A stretch of DNA of 21,739 bases from an uncultured Lachnospiraceae bacterium (GCA_910583965.1 CAJUAE010000051.1:1-21739), one strand, 5' to 3'. Shown: positions 7,961 through 14,820, counted from the first letter of the stretch. Program-made: numbers and translations. Notes: a model not told the origin generated them from the letters alone.

Positions 7961-8170
7961 ATGAGTGAAAGAGCTGCCAAAGATGTGATTAAAAAAATTG
8001 CCAGAAGAGAGAGAAAAAGCGAAAGTGAGATTAGGAAGGAAATGGAAAAAGCTATATTGATTGGTTTTATGAACAATGAAACAAGATGTAAGTGGGATAG
8101 CCTGTTTGGAATAGGGAGGTTGCCAAGCCCGGAGGAATTAATTTCGGTTTATCAAGGGAGGTTGCAATAA
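7961..8170 (+). CDS. Small Spo0A C-terminal-like protein
   Basis: A 69-residue basic, helical protein: VIKKIARRERKSESEIRKE, EKAILIGFMNN, then WDSLFGIGRLPSPEELISVY. The order of helices and the FG...PSPEELI ending resemble the DNA-binding effector domain of Spo0A, and short proteins of this kind occur in Clostridia. The likeness is my reading and is not strong. It lacks a receiver domain, so it cannot be controlled by phosphorylation. AAAGGAG lies before the ATG. It sits between the divergent XRE gene and the radical SAM operon and may regulate one of them. It could equally be an unrelated helical protein. Confidence 0.6.
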   Translation: MSERAAKDVIKKIARRERKSESEIRKEMEKAILIGFMNNETRCKWDSLFGIGRLPSPEELISVYQGRLQ

Positions 8171-8247
8171 GATGGGTAGAGGAATATTAGGGGTAAAATA
8201 ATTCAAAGAGAGCAGTTTTATCATAGGGGGGAAATTTTCTTGTATAT

Positions 8248-8297
8248 CCGTTTTCTGCTCAAAGAACCCATTTTCTGCAACAGGTATTGATTCTGTT
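8248..8297 (+). promoter_or_regulatory. TTTTCTGC direct repeats upstream of radical SAM operon
   Basis: TTTTCTGC occurs at 8251-8258 and 8271-8278, 20 bp apart, followed by GGTATTGATTCTGTT. The same layout (20-bp period, then CTATTGA...TTCTGTT) occurs at 11066-11117 before the secreted-protein gene. The TTnTnCA core and roughly two-turn spacing recall the paired boxes of LytTR regulators such as VirR, but the match is partial. The 8171-8443 spacer otherwise holds only a 15-codon ORF at 8322-8369 with a weak ribosome site. Confidence 0.55.
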
Positions 8298-8443
8298 TTA
8301 TAAGGTGCTATATTGGGAAACATGGACATTTCAAAATCCCAAGCCAACAAAAACATTGTTATAGTTTAAAAATGCTAGTGTGAGATTTGAGGTAATGTAC
8401 TATGTAAATAAAAATATATAGAAAACACGAAAGGGGCAGAAAT

Positions 8444-9580
8444 TTGTATGATTACCAATTTAAAGAAAGACGAGTATTTAAAAGATTGATGGATTTGGAG
8501 ATACCGGAAATTTATCAGGTATTTCCTAAAGATTTTCATGTTGATGTAAATGGTTGGTCATTTGTGGATTATGAAGATACAAAGTACATAAATGTACAGT
8601 TGACAGACAGTGAGGTGGCTGAACTGAAAGAATGTGGTCTGCTGGATAAGGTCTGTCACATTTTCGGCAATGTATACAAGGTAAAGCGTTTAAGAACGTT
8701 AGATATTGAATTAGCGTCAGATAATGCGATTGATGCAATAAATACATTGAAAAAGCGTTTTGAACAAGGTGAATTTAGAGGGCAGAATGATGTAATTGAC
8801 ATGGATGCATTGAAAAGAGAGTTTGCAGGAATGTACCGAACTACCTGCACACAGCGTTGTCCGCATTGCTTTAATCAGGAAGATGATTTTTATGTAAGAA
8901 AAATTCTTGACGGACACAAGCTGTTAAAATGGGCTGATATGAAACAGATCTTGTCAGAGGCTAAAAAAATAGGACTGGAGTCTGTTAAGTTTCTTGGTAT
9001 CGGAGAGATTTTTAAGATTCCCGATTTGTTTGGCATCTTAGATGATCTGCGGCAAATGGATATTAAAATAGGTATTTTTACGAAAGGAACAGCATTAGGC
9101 GATGATAAAATTGCCAAAGACTGTGGGTATGATGGAATTGAAACAGCAGAAGAATTAGTCCGTAGACTGTCTGAATATGACAATGTAAGTATCTTACTGG
9201 GTGGAAATTCATTCGTGCCGGAAATTCAGGATCGTATGGTTGGATGCGGAAAAGACGGTGGAATAACAAGCTATACGGAAAAAAGGGATTATGTGTTAAA
9301 ACTGCTTGTAAAATATGGTTTCAATGATCCTGCAAAGGGAAAAAGATTAGCGCTTGTTGCTGCCCCGGTTACGCCAGAAGTCAGCGATGAAACAGTGGTT
9401 ATGTATGAATGGGCTATGCATAGGAATATAACAGTAATTACGATTCCTACTATGGTCAGTGGCAAAGGAACCGATGAGCTGGAATGGCTTTTGGGACAAT
9501 TTGAAACAAATAAAGAATTGATTTCCCGGTATGATGAGAGTAATATTATGACAAGGGAAGAAAGATATGTTAAATGTTAA
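8444..9580 (+). CDS. Radical SAM enzyme, N-terminal portion of split gene
   Basis: 378 residues starting at TTG, with AAGGGG seven bases upstream; the next in-frame ATG (8489) is poorer. A 134-residue N-terminal extension, possibly a precursor-binding domain, precedes the radical SAM motif CTQRCPHC (C135, C139, C142). Barrel segments follow: ESVKFLGIGEIFKIPDL in the GGEP-like position, then IGIFTKGTAL and NVSILLGGNS. The frame ends in YVKC-stop inside a 7-bp tandem duplication. Removing one copy fuses it to the 9567 frame, giving a 522-residue enzyme with a cysteine-rich C-terminal domain, which was probably the original form. As written it would lack the auxiliary cluster domain. The operon continues with an MBL-fold protein. 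Substrate unknown. Confidence 0.85.
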   Translation: MYDYQFKERRVFKRLMDLEIPEIYQVFPKDFHVDVNGWSFVDYEDTKYINVQLTDSEVAELKECGLLDKVCHIFGNVYKVKRLRTLDIELASDNAIDAINTLKKRFEQGEFRGQNDVIDMDALKREFAGMYRTTCTQRCPHCFNQEDDFYVRKILDGHKLLKWADMKQILSEAKKIGLESVKFLGIGEIFKIPDLFGILDDLRQMDIKIGIFTKGTALGDDKIAKDCGYDGIETAEELVRRLSEYDNVSILLGGNSFVPEIQDRMVGCGKDGGITSYTEKRDYVLKLLVKYGFNDPAKGKRLALVAAPVTPEVSDETVVMYEWAMHRNITVITIPTMVSGKGTDELEWLLGQFETNKELISRYDESNIMTREERYVKC

Positions 9581-9583
9581 ATG
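9567..9583 (+). repeat. 7-bp tandem duplication causing the frame break
   Basis: ATGTTAA at 9567-9573 is repeated at 9574-9580, and a partial third copy ATG follows. Seven bases shift the frame by one. With one copy the codons read AGA TAT GTT AAA TGG CTG, joining the two radical SAM frames without a stop. Confidence 0.85.
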
Positions 9584-10019
9584 GCTGTCTGATTTCTATT
9601 CAGATATTTATATGTCGGCTGTTAATATGGGAATAACTGATTTAGACACATTGAAGAAAGAAGGGATTTCCGGTTATGCAGGGGCGGCAAAATGCCAGCA
9701 GATGCACAATGGTATGTATATAAGACTGTCGGGGACGGTTCAGGAGTGTCCTGGGCGTTGCGTCGGTGCTGAAATTGCAGATGATATTAGAGATAAGTGC
9801 TTATTAGCTACATGGGTTGGTAGCAAAAACTATGACAGGAAAGATGATTGCAGGACATTATGTGCGGTCAAGATGAAAAATCTTACAGGTACAGGTGTGA
9901 AAGCGTGTGATTGCTGCACTGTGTATGACAATGTTGGATCAATGCCTTTGGAATTAGAAAGAGATACCCTCATAGCCTTAGAGCAGAAAATATCAAGAGG
10001 AGTAAATGAAAATGTATGA
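9567..10019 (+). CDS. Cysteine-rich C-terminal domain of the split radical SAM enzyme
   Basis: 150 residues with nine cysteines: AAKCQQMHNGMYIRL, QECPGRC, KCLL, DCRTLC and KACDCC. The pattern (Cys, then a short strand with the NG..IRL.GTVQECPGRC turn, then a Cys cluster) is that of a SPASM/twitch-like auxiliary Fe-S domain. Such domains normally lie at the end of radical SAM peptide-modifying enzymes, not alone. The ATG at 9567 lies in the duplicated 7-mer and has GGGAAG nearby, so separate translation is possible, with 14 bases overlapping the upstream frame. It may be a real two-subunit enzyme, a phase-variable switch, or a fresh mutation. It overlaps the MBL gene start. Confidence 0.75.
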   Translation: MLNVKWLSDFYSDIYMSAVNMGITDLDTLKKEGISGYAGAAKCQQMHNGMYIRLSGTVQECPGRCVGAEIADDIRDKCLLATWVGSKNYDRKDDCRTLCAVKMKNLTGTGVKACDCCTVYDNVGSMPLELERDTLIALEQKISRGVNENV

Positions 10020-10890
10020 GTTGATAAAGGTAGGAGAGCAAAGTTATTATATTGAGTCTCCGGCAAGAATAGGTGTTTATGTGGAAAATGGAACAGAGGC
10101 GTACCTGATTGACAGCGGTAACGACAAGGACGCTGGAAGGAAAATAAGACAGATTTTAGATACAAATGGCTGGACACTAAAAGCCATTATAAACACACAT
10201 TCCAATGCAGATCATATTGGTGGAAATCAGTATTTGCAAAAACAGACGGGTTGCAAAATATTTAGCCGGGGTATAGAGGCAGCTTTTACACGATACCCTG
10301 TTTTAGAACCCTCTTTTTTGTTCGGCGGTTATCCGCTTAAAGAACTGCAACATAAATTCCTTATGGCGAAGCCAAGTGAGGTTACGGAAATCTGTGATGC
10401 CGATTTTCCCAAAAGTTTGTCTGTGATAGATTTGCCGGGACATTTCTTTGATATGATCGGAATCAGGACACCAGACGGAGTAGCTTTTATAGCAGATTGT
10501 CTAAACAGTAAGGAAACATTGGATAAGTATAAATTCACATTTATATATGATGTAGAGGCATATCTGCATACTTTGGAGCAGGTAGGAAAGATGCAGGCAA
10601 AGATGTTCGTTCCGGCTCATGCAAAGCCAACAGAGGATATACAAGAGCTAGTGCAATATAATATATCTAAGGTTTATGAAAATGCAGAATTTCTTATTGC
10701 ATTATGCGAAAAGCCAATGAACTTTGAAATAATTTTGCAGCAGGTTTTCACGCAGCACAATCTCGTGATGAATTATGAGCAGTATGCACTATTAGGAAGT
10801 ACAATAAGGTCGTATCTTTCATGGCTTAAAAATTCTGGTAAGTTGGTAACAGAGTTTGTGGATAATATGTTGTTATGGAAAAAGGTATGA
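10012..10890 (+). CDS. MBL-fold metallohydrolase
   Basis: A 292-residue metallo-beta-lactamase-fold protein. Metal-site motifs are in order: LIDSGN, then THSNADHIGG (H63, N65, D67, H68; the usual second His is Asn), LPGHFFDM, IADCLNS and VPAHAKP. After about residue 210 comes a helical C-terminal region ending YLSWLKNSGKL, resembling a small winged-helix tail. AGGAG at 9998-10002 is nine bases from the ATG at 10012 and three from the one at 10006, so 10012 is preferred. It overlaps the preceding stop by eight bases. It probably hydrolyses a product or cofactor-like small molecule in the radical SAM pathway; that is context inference. A terminator follows. Confidence 0.85.
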   Translation: MYELIKVGEQSYYIESPARIGVYVENGTEAYLIDSGNDKDAGRKIRQILDTNGWTLKAIINTHSNADHIGGNQYLQKQTGCKIFSRGIEAAFTRYPVLEPSFLFGGYPLKELQHKFLMAKPSEVTEICDADFPKSLSVIDLPGHFFDMIGIRTPDGVAFIADCLNSKETLDKYKFTFIYDVEAYLHTLEQVGKMQAKMFVPAHAKPTEDIQELVQYNISKVYENAEFLIALCEKPMNFEIILQQVFTQHNLVMNYEQYALLGSTIRSYLSWLKNSGKLVTEFVDNMLLWKKV

Positions 10891-10938
10891 TTTGATAAAT
10901 AATCCTTGAATACTTAGACACAAATATTAGTAATATTT

Positions 10939-10980
10939 AAAGACCAGACTTGAGAAAAATGATTTAGTTTGGTCTTTTTT
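10939..10980 (+). terminator. Terminator after MBL gene
   Basis: AAAGACCAGACT (10939-10950) pairs with AGTTTGGTCTTT (10966-10977), a 12-bp stem with one G-T pair, followed by a T-run. It ends the radical SAM/MBL operon. Confidence 0.85.
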
Positions 10981-11018
10981 ATTTTGATAAAGGATTTAGG
11001 TTATAATTAAGAAAGGTG

Positions 11019-11117
11019 TATAGGATATTCCTATATCTTTTTATGAATAGTTTTGCGATGTGCCATTTTCTGCAAAAACAGTTCACTTTCTGCAAGACCT
11101 ATTGAACATTTTCTGTT
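11019..11117 (+). promoter_or_regulatory. Promoter region with repeated TTTTCTGCA boxes and an inverted repeat
   Basis: TTTTCTGCA (11066-11074), CTTTCTGCA (11086-11094, 20 bp later) and TTTTCTGTT (11109-11117) precede the secreted-protein gene, mirroring 8251-8297. Upstream, TATAGGA-TAT-TCCTATA (11019-11035) is a perfect inverted repeat that may bind another regulator. The shared boxes suggest that both operons answer to one activator. Confidence 0.55.
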
Positions 11118-11184
11118 AGGTTGTACAATTTTATGTAGAGTAGGGAATGGCATATATTAAATCATTAGAATAGGAGGAAGTATC

Positions 11185-11643
11185 ATGAAAAAAATCTCAA
11201 GATTAATTACATTAGTTCTTGCATTATGTATGGTTTTTTCAACGGTAGCATTTGCGGCAGAACCCGAAATGTCTGTAACAGAAGTAAGTGATATCCAGAA
11301 GTATGTTTCGGAAATGGCTGGTGAAGCCGGTATTGAGCCTAGAGAACCTGCAGCTCCAATTACGAGTGCAACCATAACCGATATTTTGCAGGATACGGAC
11401 ACTGGCAGAGTGTATGCAGTTGTAGAAGTTGTAGGATATGGATATGCATATGGGTATATTGACGGGACAAAGGTAGAACTTTACGACTCAACACCTGTTG
11501 GATCACCTGTTGTAACGGGCTTCATATACATATTTGACTGTGGCGTGTTATCAAGTGGTTCACATACATTTAGATATAGTGGCACTTCATATAACAGACC
11601 GTGGAATACAGTAAACAGACAGGTTACTTTTAACGTACCATAA
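11185..11643 (+). CDS. Small secreted protein of unknown function
   Basis: 152 residues with a classical signal peptide: MKKISRLI, a hydrophobic core, and a probable cut after AFA (residue 24). The mature part begins acidic and is then beta-rich, with Gly, Tyr, Val and Ser (VVEVVGYGYAYGYIDG, HTFRYSGTSYN), suggesting a small beta-sandwich domain of about 90 residues. There is only one mature Cys (FDCGV), no sortase motif and no lipobox, so it should be released. AGGAGG is seven bases before the ATG. The box-bearing promoter links it to the radical SAM operon. It may be the secreted effector or a modified product of that system, but no homologous family is recognised. Confidence 0.8.
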   Translation: MKKISRLITLVLALCMVFSTVAFAAEPEMSVTEVSDIQKYVSEMAGEAGIEPREPAAPITSATITDILQDTDTGRVYAVVEVVGYGYAYGYIDGTKVELYDSTPVGSPVVTGFIYIFDCGVLSSGSHTFRYSGTSYNRPWNTVNRQVTFNVP

Positions 11644-11703
11644 AAACAGAATAGCCATTCCCTATTTTTAATACTATATTAATGACAATTGGAGGACTTG
11701 GAA

Positions 11704-12297
11704 ATGAGTGTTAATGGAATAGGAGCAACAGGATACCCGATAACAGGTTATGAAACAAGGAAGAAGGAACAAAATGTAGCAGGAGAAAGCTTTGCAAAAC
11801 AGGCGGCAGAAGCAGTACAAGCATCAGGACAGGCGACAGCCACTCTGCATGGTGCTGATAAGGAAACAGGTGACATTACGGTGTTTTCCGGTGCAGAGGT
11901 AGTGACCGGATCATCTATTTCCGTTTATAAAACACAGGACTTTGACTTGGAAAACCCTGTATATAAGGTGAAGATATGGGATAAGTCGGGAAATGTAACT
12001 GAACGGATGGTGGATGTGTCGAAGGTAGATCCGAAAAATTGCGATACGGCTGAAATGTATGCGTACACTGCAAATTTGAAAGAAAGCGGAAAAGGCAGCT
12101 TTGAAGATACAGTTCTGAAAGCCGCAGTTGCGAAAGCCGTAAAAAATGCAGAACAGAGAAATTCTGCTTCATGGAATTTTTCAGAGAAAACAGACTGGGT
12201 AAAAATTGTAAAAGATATTATGCAGTCGAAATACAGTTATGGAGATTTGAAGGGATACATGGAGTGGAAAAAATTTTTAGGATTTTTGGATATGTAG
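11704..12297 (+). CDS. Conserved Lachnospiraceae-type hypothetical protein
   Basis: 197 residues beginning MSVNGIGATGYPITGYETR. GGAGG at 11691-11695 is eight bases from this ATG; an in-frame TTG upstream has no such site. The Gly-rich N-terminus looks like that of small cytosolic proteins often found in several copies in Lachnospiraceae, a recollection rather than a search result. The middle is beta-rich (VYKVKIWDKSGNVTERMVDV) and the end is helical with many Lys and Trp. There is no signal peptide, TM or cysteine motif. It lies 60 bp after the secreted-protein gene with no terminator between, so the two probably form one transcript. Function unknown. Confidence 0.7.
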   Translation: MSVNGIGATGYPITGYETRKKEQNVAGESFAKQAAEAVQASGQATATLHGADKETGDITVFSGAEVVTGSSISVYKTQDFDLENPVYKVKIWDKSGNVTERMVDVSKVDPKNCDTAEMYAYTANLKESGKGSFEDTVLKAAVAKAVKNAEQRNSASWNFSEKTDWVKIVKDIMQSKYSYGDLKGYMEWKKFLGFLDM

Positions 12298-12609
12298 GAA
12301 TTTCGTAGCAGCATATAGGTATTTTATACATAGTTTGAGGCTGTGACGAGATACTTTAGGCTTGGACCTTATTTAAGGAAAGCCGTAAGATTTGGAACGA
12401 TAGAAGAATCTTAAAGCAATATTTCCACAGTGTAATTGCTGATTACATCGGATTGAGTATGATTTAATATAAAGAGGGATCAGACAACAGATTATATCTG
12501 GAGTCTGGTCTTTTTTTGTTTTCAGCTTAATAGTCAAGGTGGCATATATCAGCTACAAATAGTGCAATCTGGCACTCTGAAAATCTTCCCTTTTCAGTTA
12601 TGATAGTTG
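12298..12609 (+). terminator. Intergenic stretch with operon terminator at 12478-12517
   Basis: GATCAGAC (12478-12485) pairs with GTCTGGTC (12503-12510). An inner CAGAT/ATCTG stem lies between them and seven Ts follow. A smaller hairpin TAAGATT...AATCTTA lies near 12387-12412. The rest of the stretch shows no gene. The composition shift toward higher GC begins just beyond it. Confidence 0.7.
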
Positions 12610-13268
12610 CAGGCTTGAAAAAGCCAAAACAATTCAATAGGACACGCATACATCTGATTTTATTTTCGCCTTTTTATCCGTCTACGCTTGCGTGACGATA
12701 AAGGGGTGGCAGAATCCCATTTCGTGCGAAGATATACCTGCAATGGATAACATTGTTGCCTGTGAAGGTATAGAGCAGAGGATTGTGTCTACTGGCATGG
12801 CAGTCAGAGATAATGAGATAAAACAGCGCCGGAATTTCAGCGAAAAGCATTTTCCGGGAGTGGCTGCCTGTGGATTCCGTCTGGTTGGGCATGATGGAGG
12901 CGCAGCGTGGGATATAAGCCGTCCCAGTGTATGTTACCCGGTTCGGGGACCAGCGAGAGCAATATCTGATATTTTCAGATTGGACAGAGGGGTAATGTGG
13001 CGGAAACGCCACGTTATCCTCTGATACAGGCAAGCCTTGCAGTTATCAGGTAACGGCAGACAAGGCTTTCCTGTATGAGAGGATAATGCCGGCAAAAACT
13101 TCTCTTTTGTTTCAGTCAATGAGAATATAAGAAAGGGCATAACTGTTCAGGACAGCCCCACGCATTTACTGCGTGGGGCGTGAGAATACCTTCAGCATGA
13201 TAAAAGCAGCCCCATCACCGAAGGTGATTTTAAATGGGCTGCGGTAACTGTGAAGGTACTGAACAGTT
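12610..13268 (+). ncRNA. Candidate large structured RNA or leader
   Basis: About 650 bases packed with strong inverted repeats. GGCTT-gaaa-AAGCC lies at 12612-12625. An 18-bp-class hairpin with CTTG loop spans 12667-12708. ATACCT/AGGTAT encloses CAATG/CATTG at 12733-12772, and CCGGAA/TTCCGG spans 12829-12857. A 17-bp stem with one bulged G and a GAAA tetraloop spans 12985-13023. Directly after it, TACAGGCAAGCCTTG pairs with CAAGGCTTTCCTGTA at 13025-13075 (14 of 15). A three-way junction closes the series at 13141-13268. Frames of about 110 codons cross it on both strands but lack ribosome sites and recognisable content. It might be an ornate RNA, a long leader of the next operon, or a DNA structure used in transfer. 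Confidence 0.5.
13141..13268 (+). promoter_or_regulatory. Three-way-junction element 17 bases before a start codon
   Basis: The outer stem is AACTGTTCAG (13141-13150) with CTGAACAGTT (13259-13268), a perfect 10 bp. Inside, GCCCCACGCA-tttac-TGCGTGGGGC (13155-13179) is a perfect 10-bp hairpin. TACCTTCA (13187-13194)/TGAAGGTA (13251-13258) encloses a third, GCAGCCC...GGGCTGC with inner ATCACC-gaa-GGTGAT (13206-13242). The second stem abuts the outer one, allowing coaxial stacking. It may be a cis-regulator of the 13286 operon or a recombination or transfer site. Confidence 0.6.
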
Positions 13269-13285
13269 AAGAACAGGTGATTATC

Positions 13286-13714
13286 ATGTGCAGTAATGTG
13301 AAAAGTTTTGAGGTCGGCTTGCTTGTGCATCCGGCAGTTATGTTTATGAACTCCAACAAGTCAGAAGGCAATCTCCGCAGGATTATCCAGGAGAACCGTA
13401 TGAAGTGCAGCGTGGCAGGGATAGCGCTGATGAATGAAACTATTGTCAACAAGGGACCGGGCAGGGATATTGACCGTGATGCGGTAAACATGCTGATTAC
13501 CCAGTTGATTACCGGGCAGTATGATACGGTTGTTGTGGAGAATATGTCTGACATAACAGAGGACGAGTCCGATCTGGAAGAATTTATGTATGATGCCGCT
13601 AACATCGGTGTAGGCTTCTTTGAGCTTTCCACCATGCAGTACCATATATACGATACAACAACGTGTCCTGCCGATAAGGAAAGACCGATATGGGGCGGGG
13701 GAAAAAGCTGCTGA
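13286..13714 (+). CDS. Degenerate serine-recombinase-like protein
   Basis: 142 residues from the ATG at 13286, with AGG eight bases upstream; an in-frame GTG at 13277 overlaps that site. The segment ITGQYDTVVVENMSDITE...MYDAANIGVGFFEL lines up with VDCVIVKDLSRFGRE...LFPALGVRFIAV of the large recombinase at 15369. It is therefore a resolvase catalytic-fold relative. The N-terminal YxRLS with the nucleophile serine is absent (VGLLVHPAVMF instead), the SRxxR arginines are replaced, and no DNA-binding domain follows. It should be catalytically inactive. Its stop overlaps the toxin start (TGATG), so it is tightly coupled to that gene and could be its partner, regulator or antitoxin. That role is inference. 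Confidence 0.65.
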   Translation: MCSNVKSFEVGLLVHPAVMFMNSNKSEGNLRRIIQENRMKCSVAGIALMNETIVNKGPGRDIDRDAVNMLITQLITGQYDTVVVENMSDITEDESDLEEFMYDAANIGVGFFELSTMQYHIYDTTTCPADKERPIWGGGKSC

Positions 13715-14079
13715 TGAAGATAAGGAGAGGCGATATACTGTATGTGGACTTGGGCGTACAGTATCAGGGAAGTATGCAGGGCGGTATGCGCCCGGTGGTG
13801 GTAGTCAGCAACAACAGGGCAAACAAGCACAGCACTGTCATTACGGTAGTTCCGCTGTCAACAAAGATTTACAAGAAGCGGAGCCTTCCAACTCATGTAT
13901 TCATATCATCATATAAGACGGAGGGACTTGACCAGCACAGCATCGCATTATGCGAACAGGTGACGGCACTGAACTTTGACCGTATCATAGAACACATGGG
14001 AAAGGTTGACGAAGAAACGCTTGACAGGATCACGGAGGGTGTACAGGTGCAGGTAGGCGTGTTTGACAGGTACAACTAA
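13714..14079 (+). CDS. PemK/MazF-family toxin-like endoribonuclease
   Basis: 121 residues. The fold signature is clear: MKIRRGDILYVDLG at the start, GGMRPVVVVSNNRAN with the conserved RPVVVVSN, TVITVVPLSTKI, then EQVTALNFDRIIEHMGKVDEETL and the GVQVQVGVFD end. PemK/MazF proteins are usually sequence-specific mRNA interferases. The start overlaps the upstream stop. No MazE-type antitoxin gene is next to it; the only tightly linked partner is the degenerate recombinase-like protein. Proteins of this family also act within integrative elements to keep them in the host. A one-helix membrane peptide gene follows 19 bases later. Confidence 0.88.
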   Translation: MKIRRGDILYVDLGVQYQGSMQGGMRPVVVVSNNRANKHSTVITVVPLSTKIYKKRSLPTHVFISSYKTEGLDQHSIALCEQVTALNFDRIIEHMGKVDEETLDRITEGVQVQVGVFDRYN

Positions 14080-14098
14080 TAAGGAAAAGGTGGAAAAT

Positions 14099-14218
14099 AT
14101 GGGCAGGATTAAAGTAGTTGCAACAGCAGGCGTATTTTTTGTGTTATCCGTACTTGTTGTTTCAGTAGTGGCTTTCTTTAAAAAAGGAAAACGCAGGAGA
14201 TATGGGAGTATCTATTGA
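14099..14218 (+). CDS. 39-residue single-helix membrane peptide
   Basis: MGRIKVVATAG begins a hydrophobic helix of about 20 residues (about 7-27, V/F/L/S-rich), ending in a strongly basic tail FFKKGKRRRYGSIY. AAGGTGG lies a few bases upstream. It could be a membrane anchor, a holin-like or toxin-like peptide, or a chance ORF. The ribosome site and close spacing to the toxin gene favour a real gene. No family is recognised. Confidence 0.5.
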   Translation: MGRIKVVATAGVFFVLSVLVVSVVAFFKKGKRRRYGSIY

Positions 14219-14274
14219 AATGGCAGGGATTGAGGACAGATAGCAGTGTCAGACTGTAAGAAAGGATATTTTAG

Positions 14275-14297
14275 AGCCGGGCGGGTGTCCGGCTTTT
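14275..14297 (+). terminator. Hairpin terminator after the small operon
   Basis: AGCCGG (14275-14280) and CCGGCT (14289-14294) with an eight-base loop and TTTA after. It is short and modest in strength. Confidence 0.5.
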
Positions 14298-14372
14298 ACA
14301 TATATGTCCGTTGCAGGGCAGAGTATGTCATTCTGAGCAAGGGTATGTGCAGTACGAAAGGAGTATAAAAAG

Positions 14373-14771
14373 ATGGGTTTTACAAAATCGGAACTGGTCC
14401 AGTTCTTTGACGGGCTGACAGAATTAGTCAGTGAGGAGAACCGGGGAAAAGCCAGAGTCCAGATACGGAAATTTCTTCTCAGCTTTGAAAAAAGCTATCA
14501 GTATGAGGATGCAGTCATGCACAGCGGTGTGCCGTATCTGCCGCCTTACTATATAATGGCAATGCCGCAGACCATGCAGGAAGAAATCAGGAAAAAGCTG
14601 ACTGTGAAGCTGACAGAACTGGGGGAATACAGCGCTGAAAGGGTGGAGCAGTCCATGCGTTCCAGAATATATGACTTAGAAGGACTGATTGACACTAAGG
14701 ATTATGCAAAGTGGGTGGATAAGGAGATATACAGGAATTTCCAAAAGAGGCTTGAAGCAAGCAAGTGGTAA
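14373..14771 (+). CDS. Hypothetical helical mobile-element protein
   Basis: 132 residues, mostly helical and charged: MGFTKSELVQFFDGLTELV, KARVQIRKFLLSFEKSYQYED, a Pro/Tyr-rich turn (VPYLPPYYIMAMP), then KKLTVKLTELGEYSAERVEQ and a Trp-ending tail. AAAGGAG is nine bases before the ATG. There is no signal, TM or cysteine. Its neighbours are the toxin operon and the recombinases, so an accessory role in the element is likely. I do not recognise the family. Confidence 0.65.
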   Translation: MGFTKSELVQFFDGLTELVSEENRGKARVQIRKFLLSFEKSYQYEDAVMHSGVPYLPPYYIMAMPQTMQEEIRKKLTVKLTELGEYSAERVEQSMRSRIYDLEGLIDTKDYAKWVDKEIYRNFQKRLEASKW

Positions 14772-14820
14772 GAGGACAAAAAACACCTTTCCAAGCCGGA
14801 TCAGCAGTCCGGCATACATA

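Noticed and set aside
8322..8369. 15-codon ORF (MDISKSQANKNIVIV) between the TTTTCTGC boxes and the radical SAM gene, a possible signal or substrate peptide
   Set aside because: Weak ribosome site and no leader or core features; too short to support from one sequence.
1092..8650. Similar phrases SDSEVAEFK (small CXXX protein) and TDSEVAELK (radical SAM N-terminus)
   Set aside because: A nine-residue helix-start similarity with no continuation; likely chance.
12600..12695. 31-codon ORF beginning MIVAGLKKPKQ
   Set aside because: No Shine-Dalgarno sequence, and its end runs into the hairpin at 12667-12708.
12985..13023. GAAA-capped stem as group II intron domain V
   Set aside because: Lacks the AGC-type catalytic triad and the two-base bulge position, and no intron reverse transcriptase is near.
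12692..13024. 110-codon plus-strand frame and an overlapping 119-codon minus-strand frame
   Set aside because: No ribosome site, no recognisable domain, and the same bases form strong hairpins; long frames on both strands are expected in the more GC-rich stretch.
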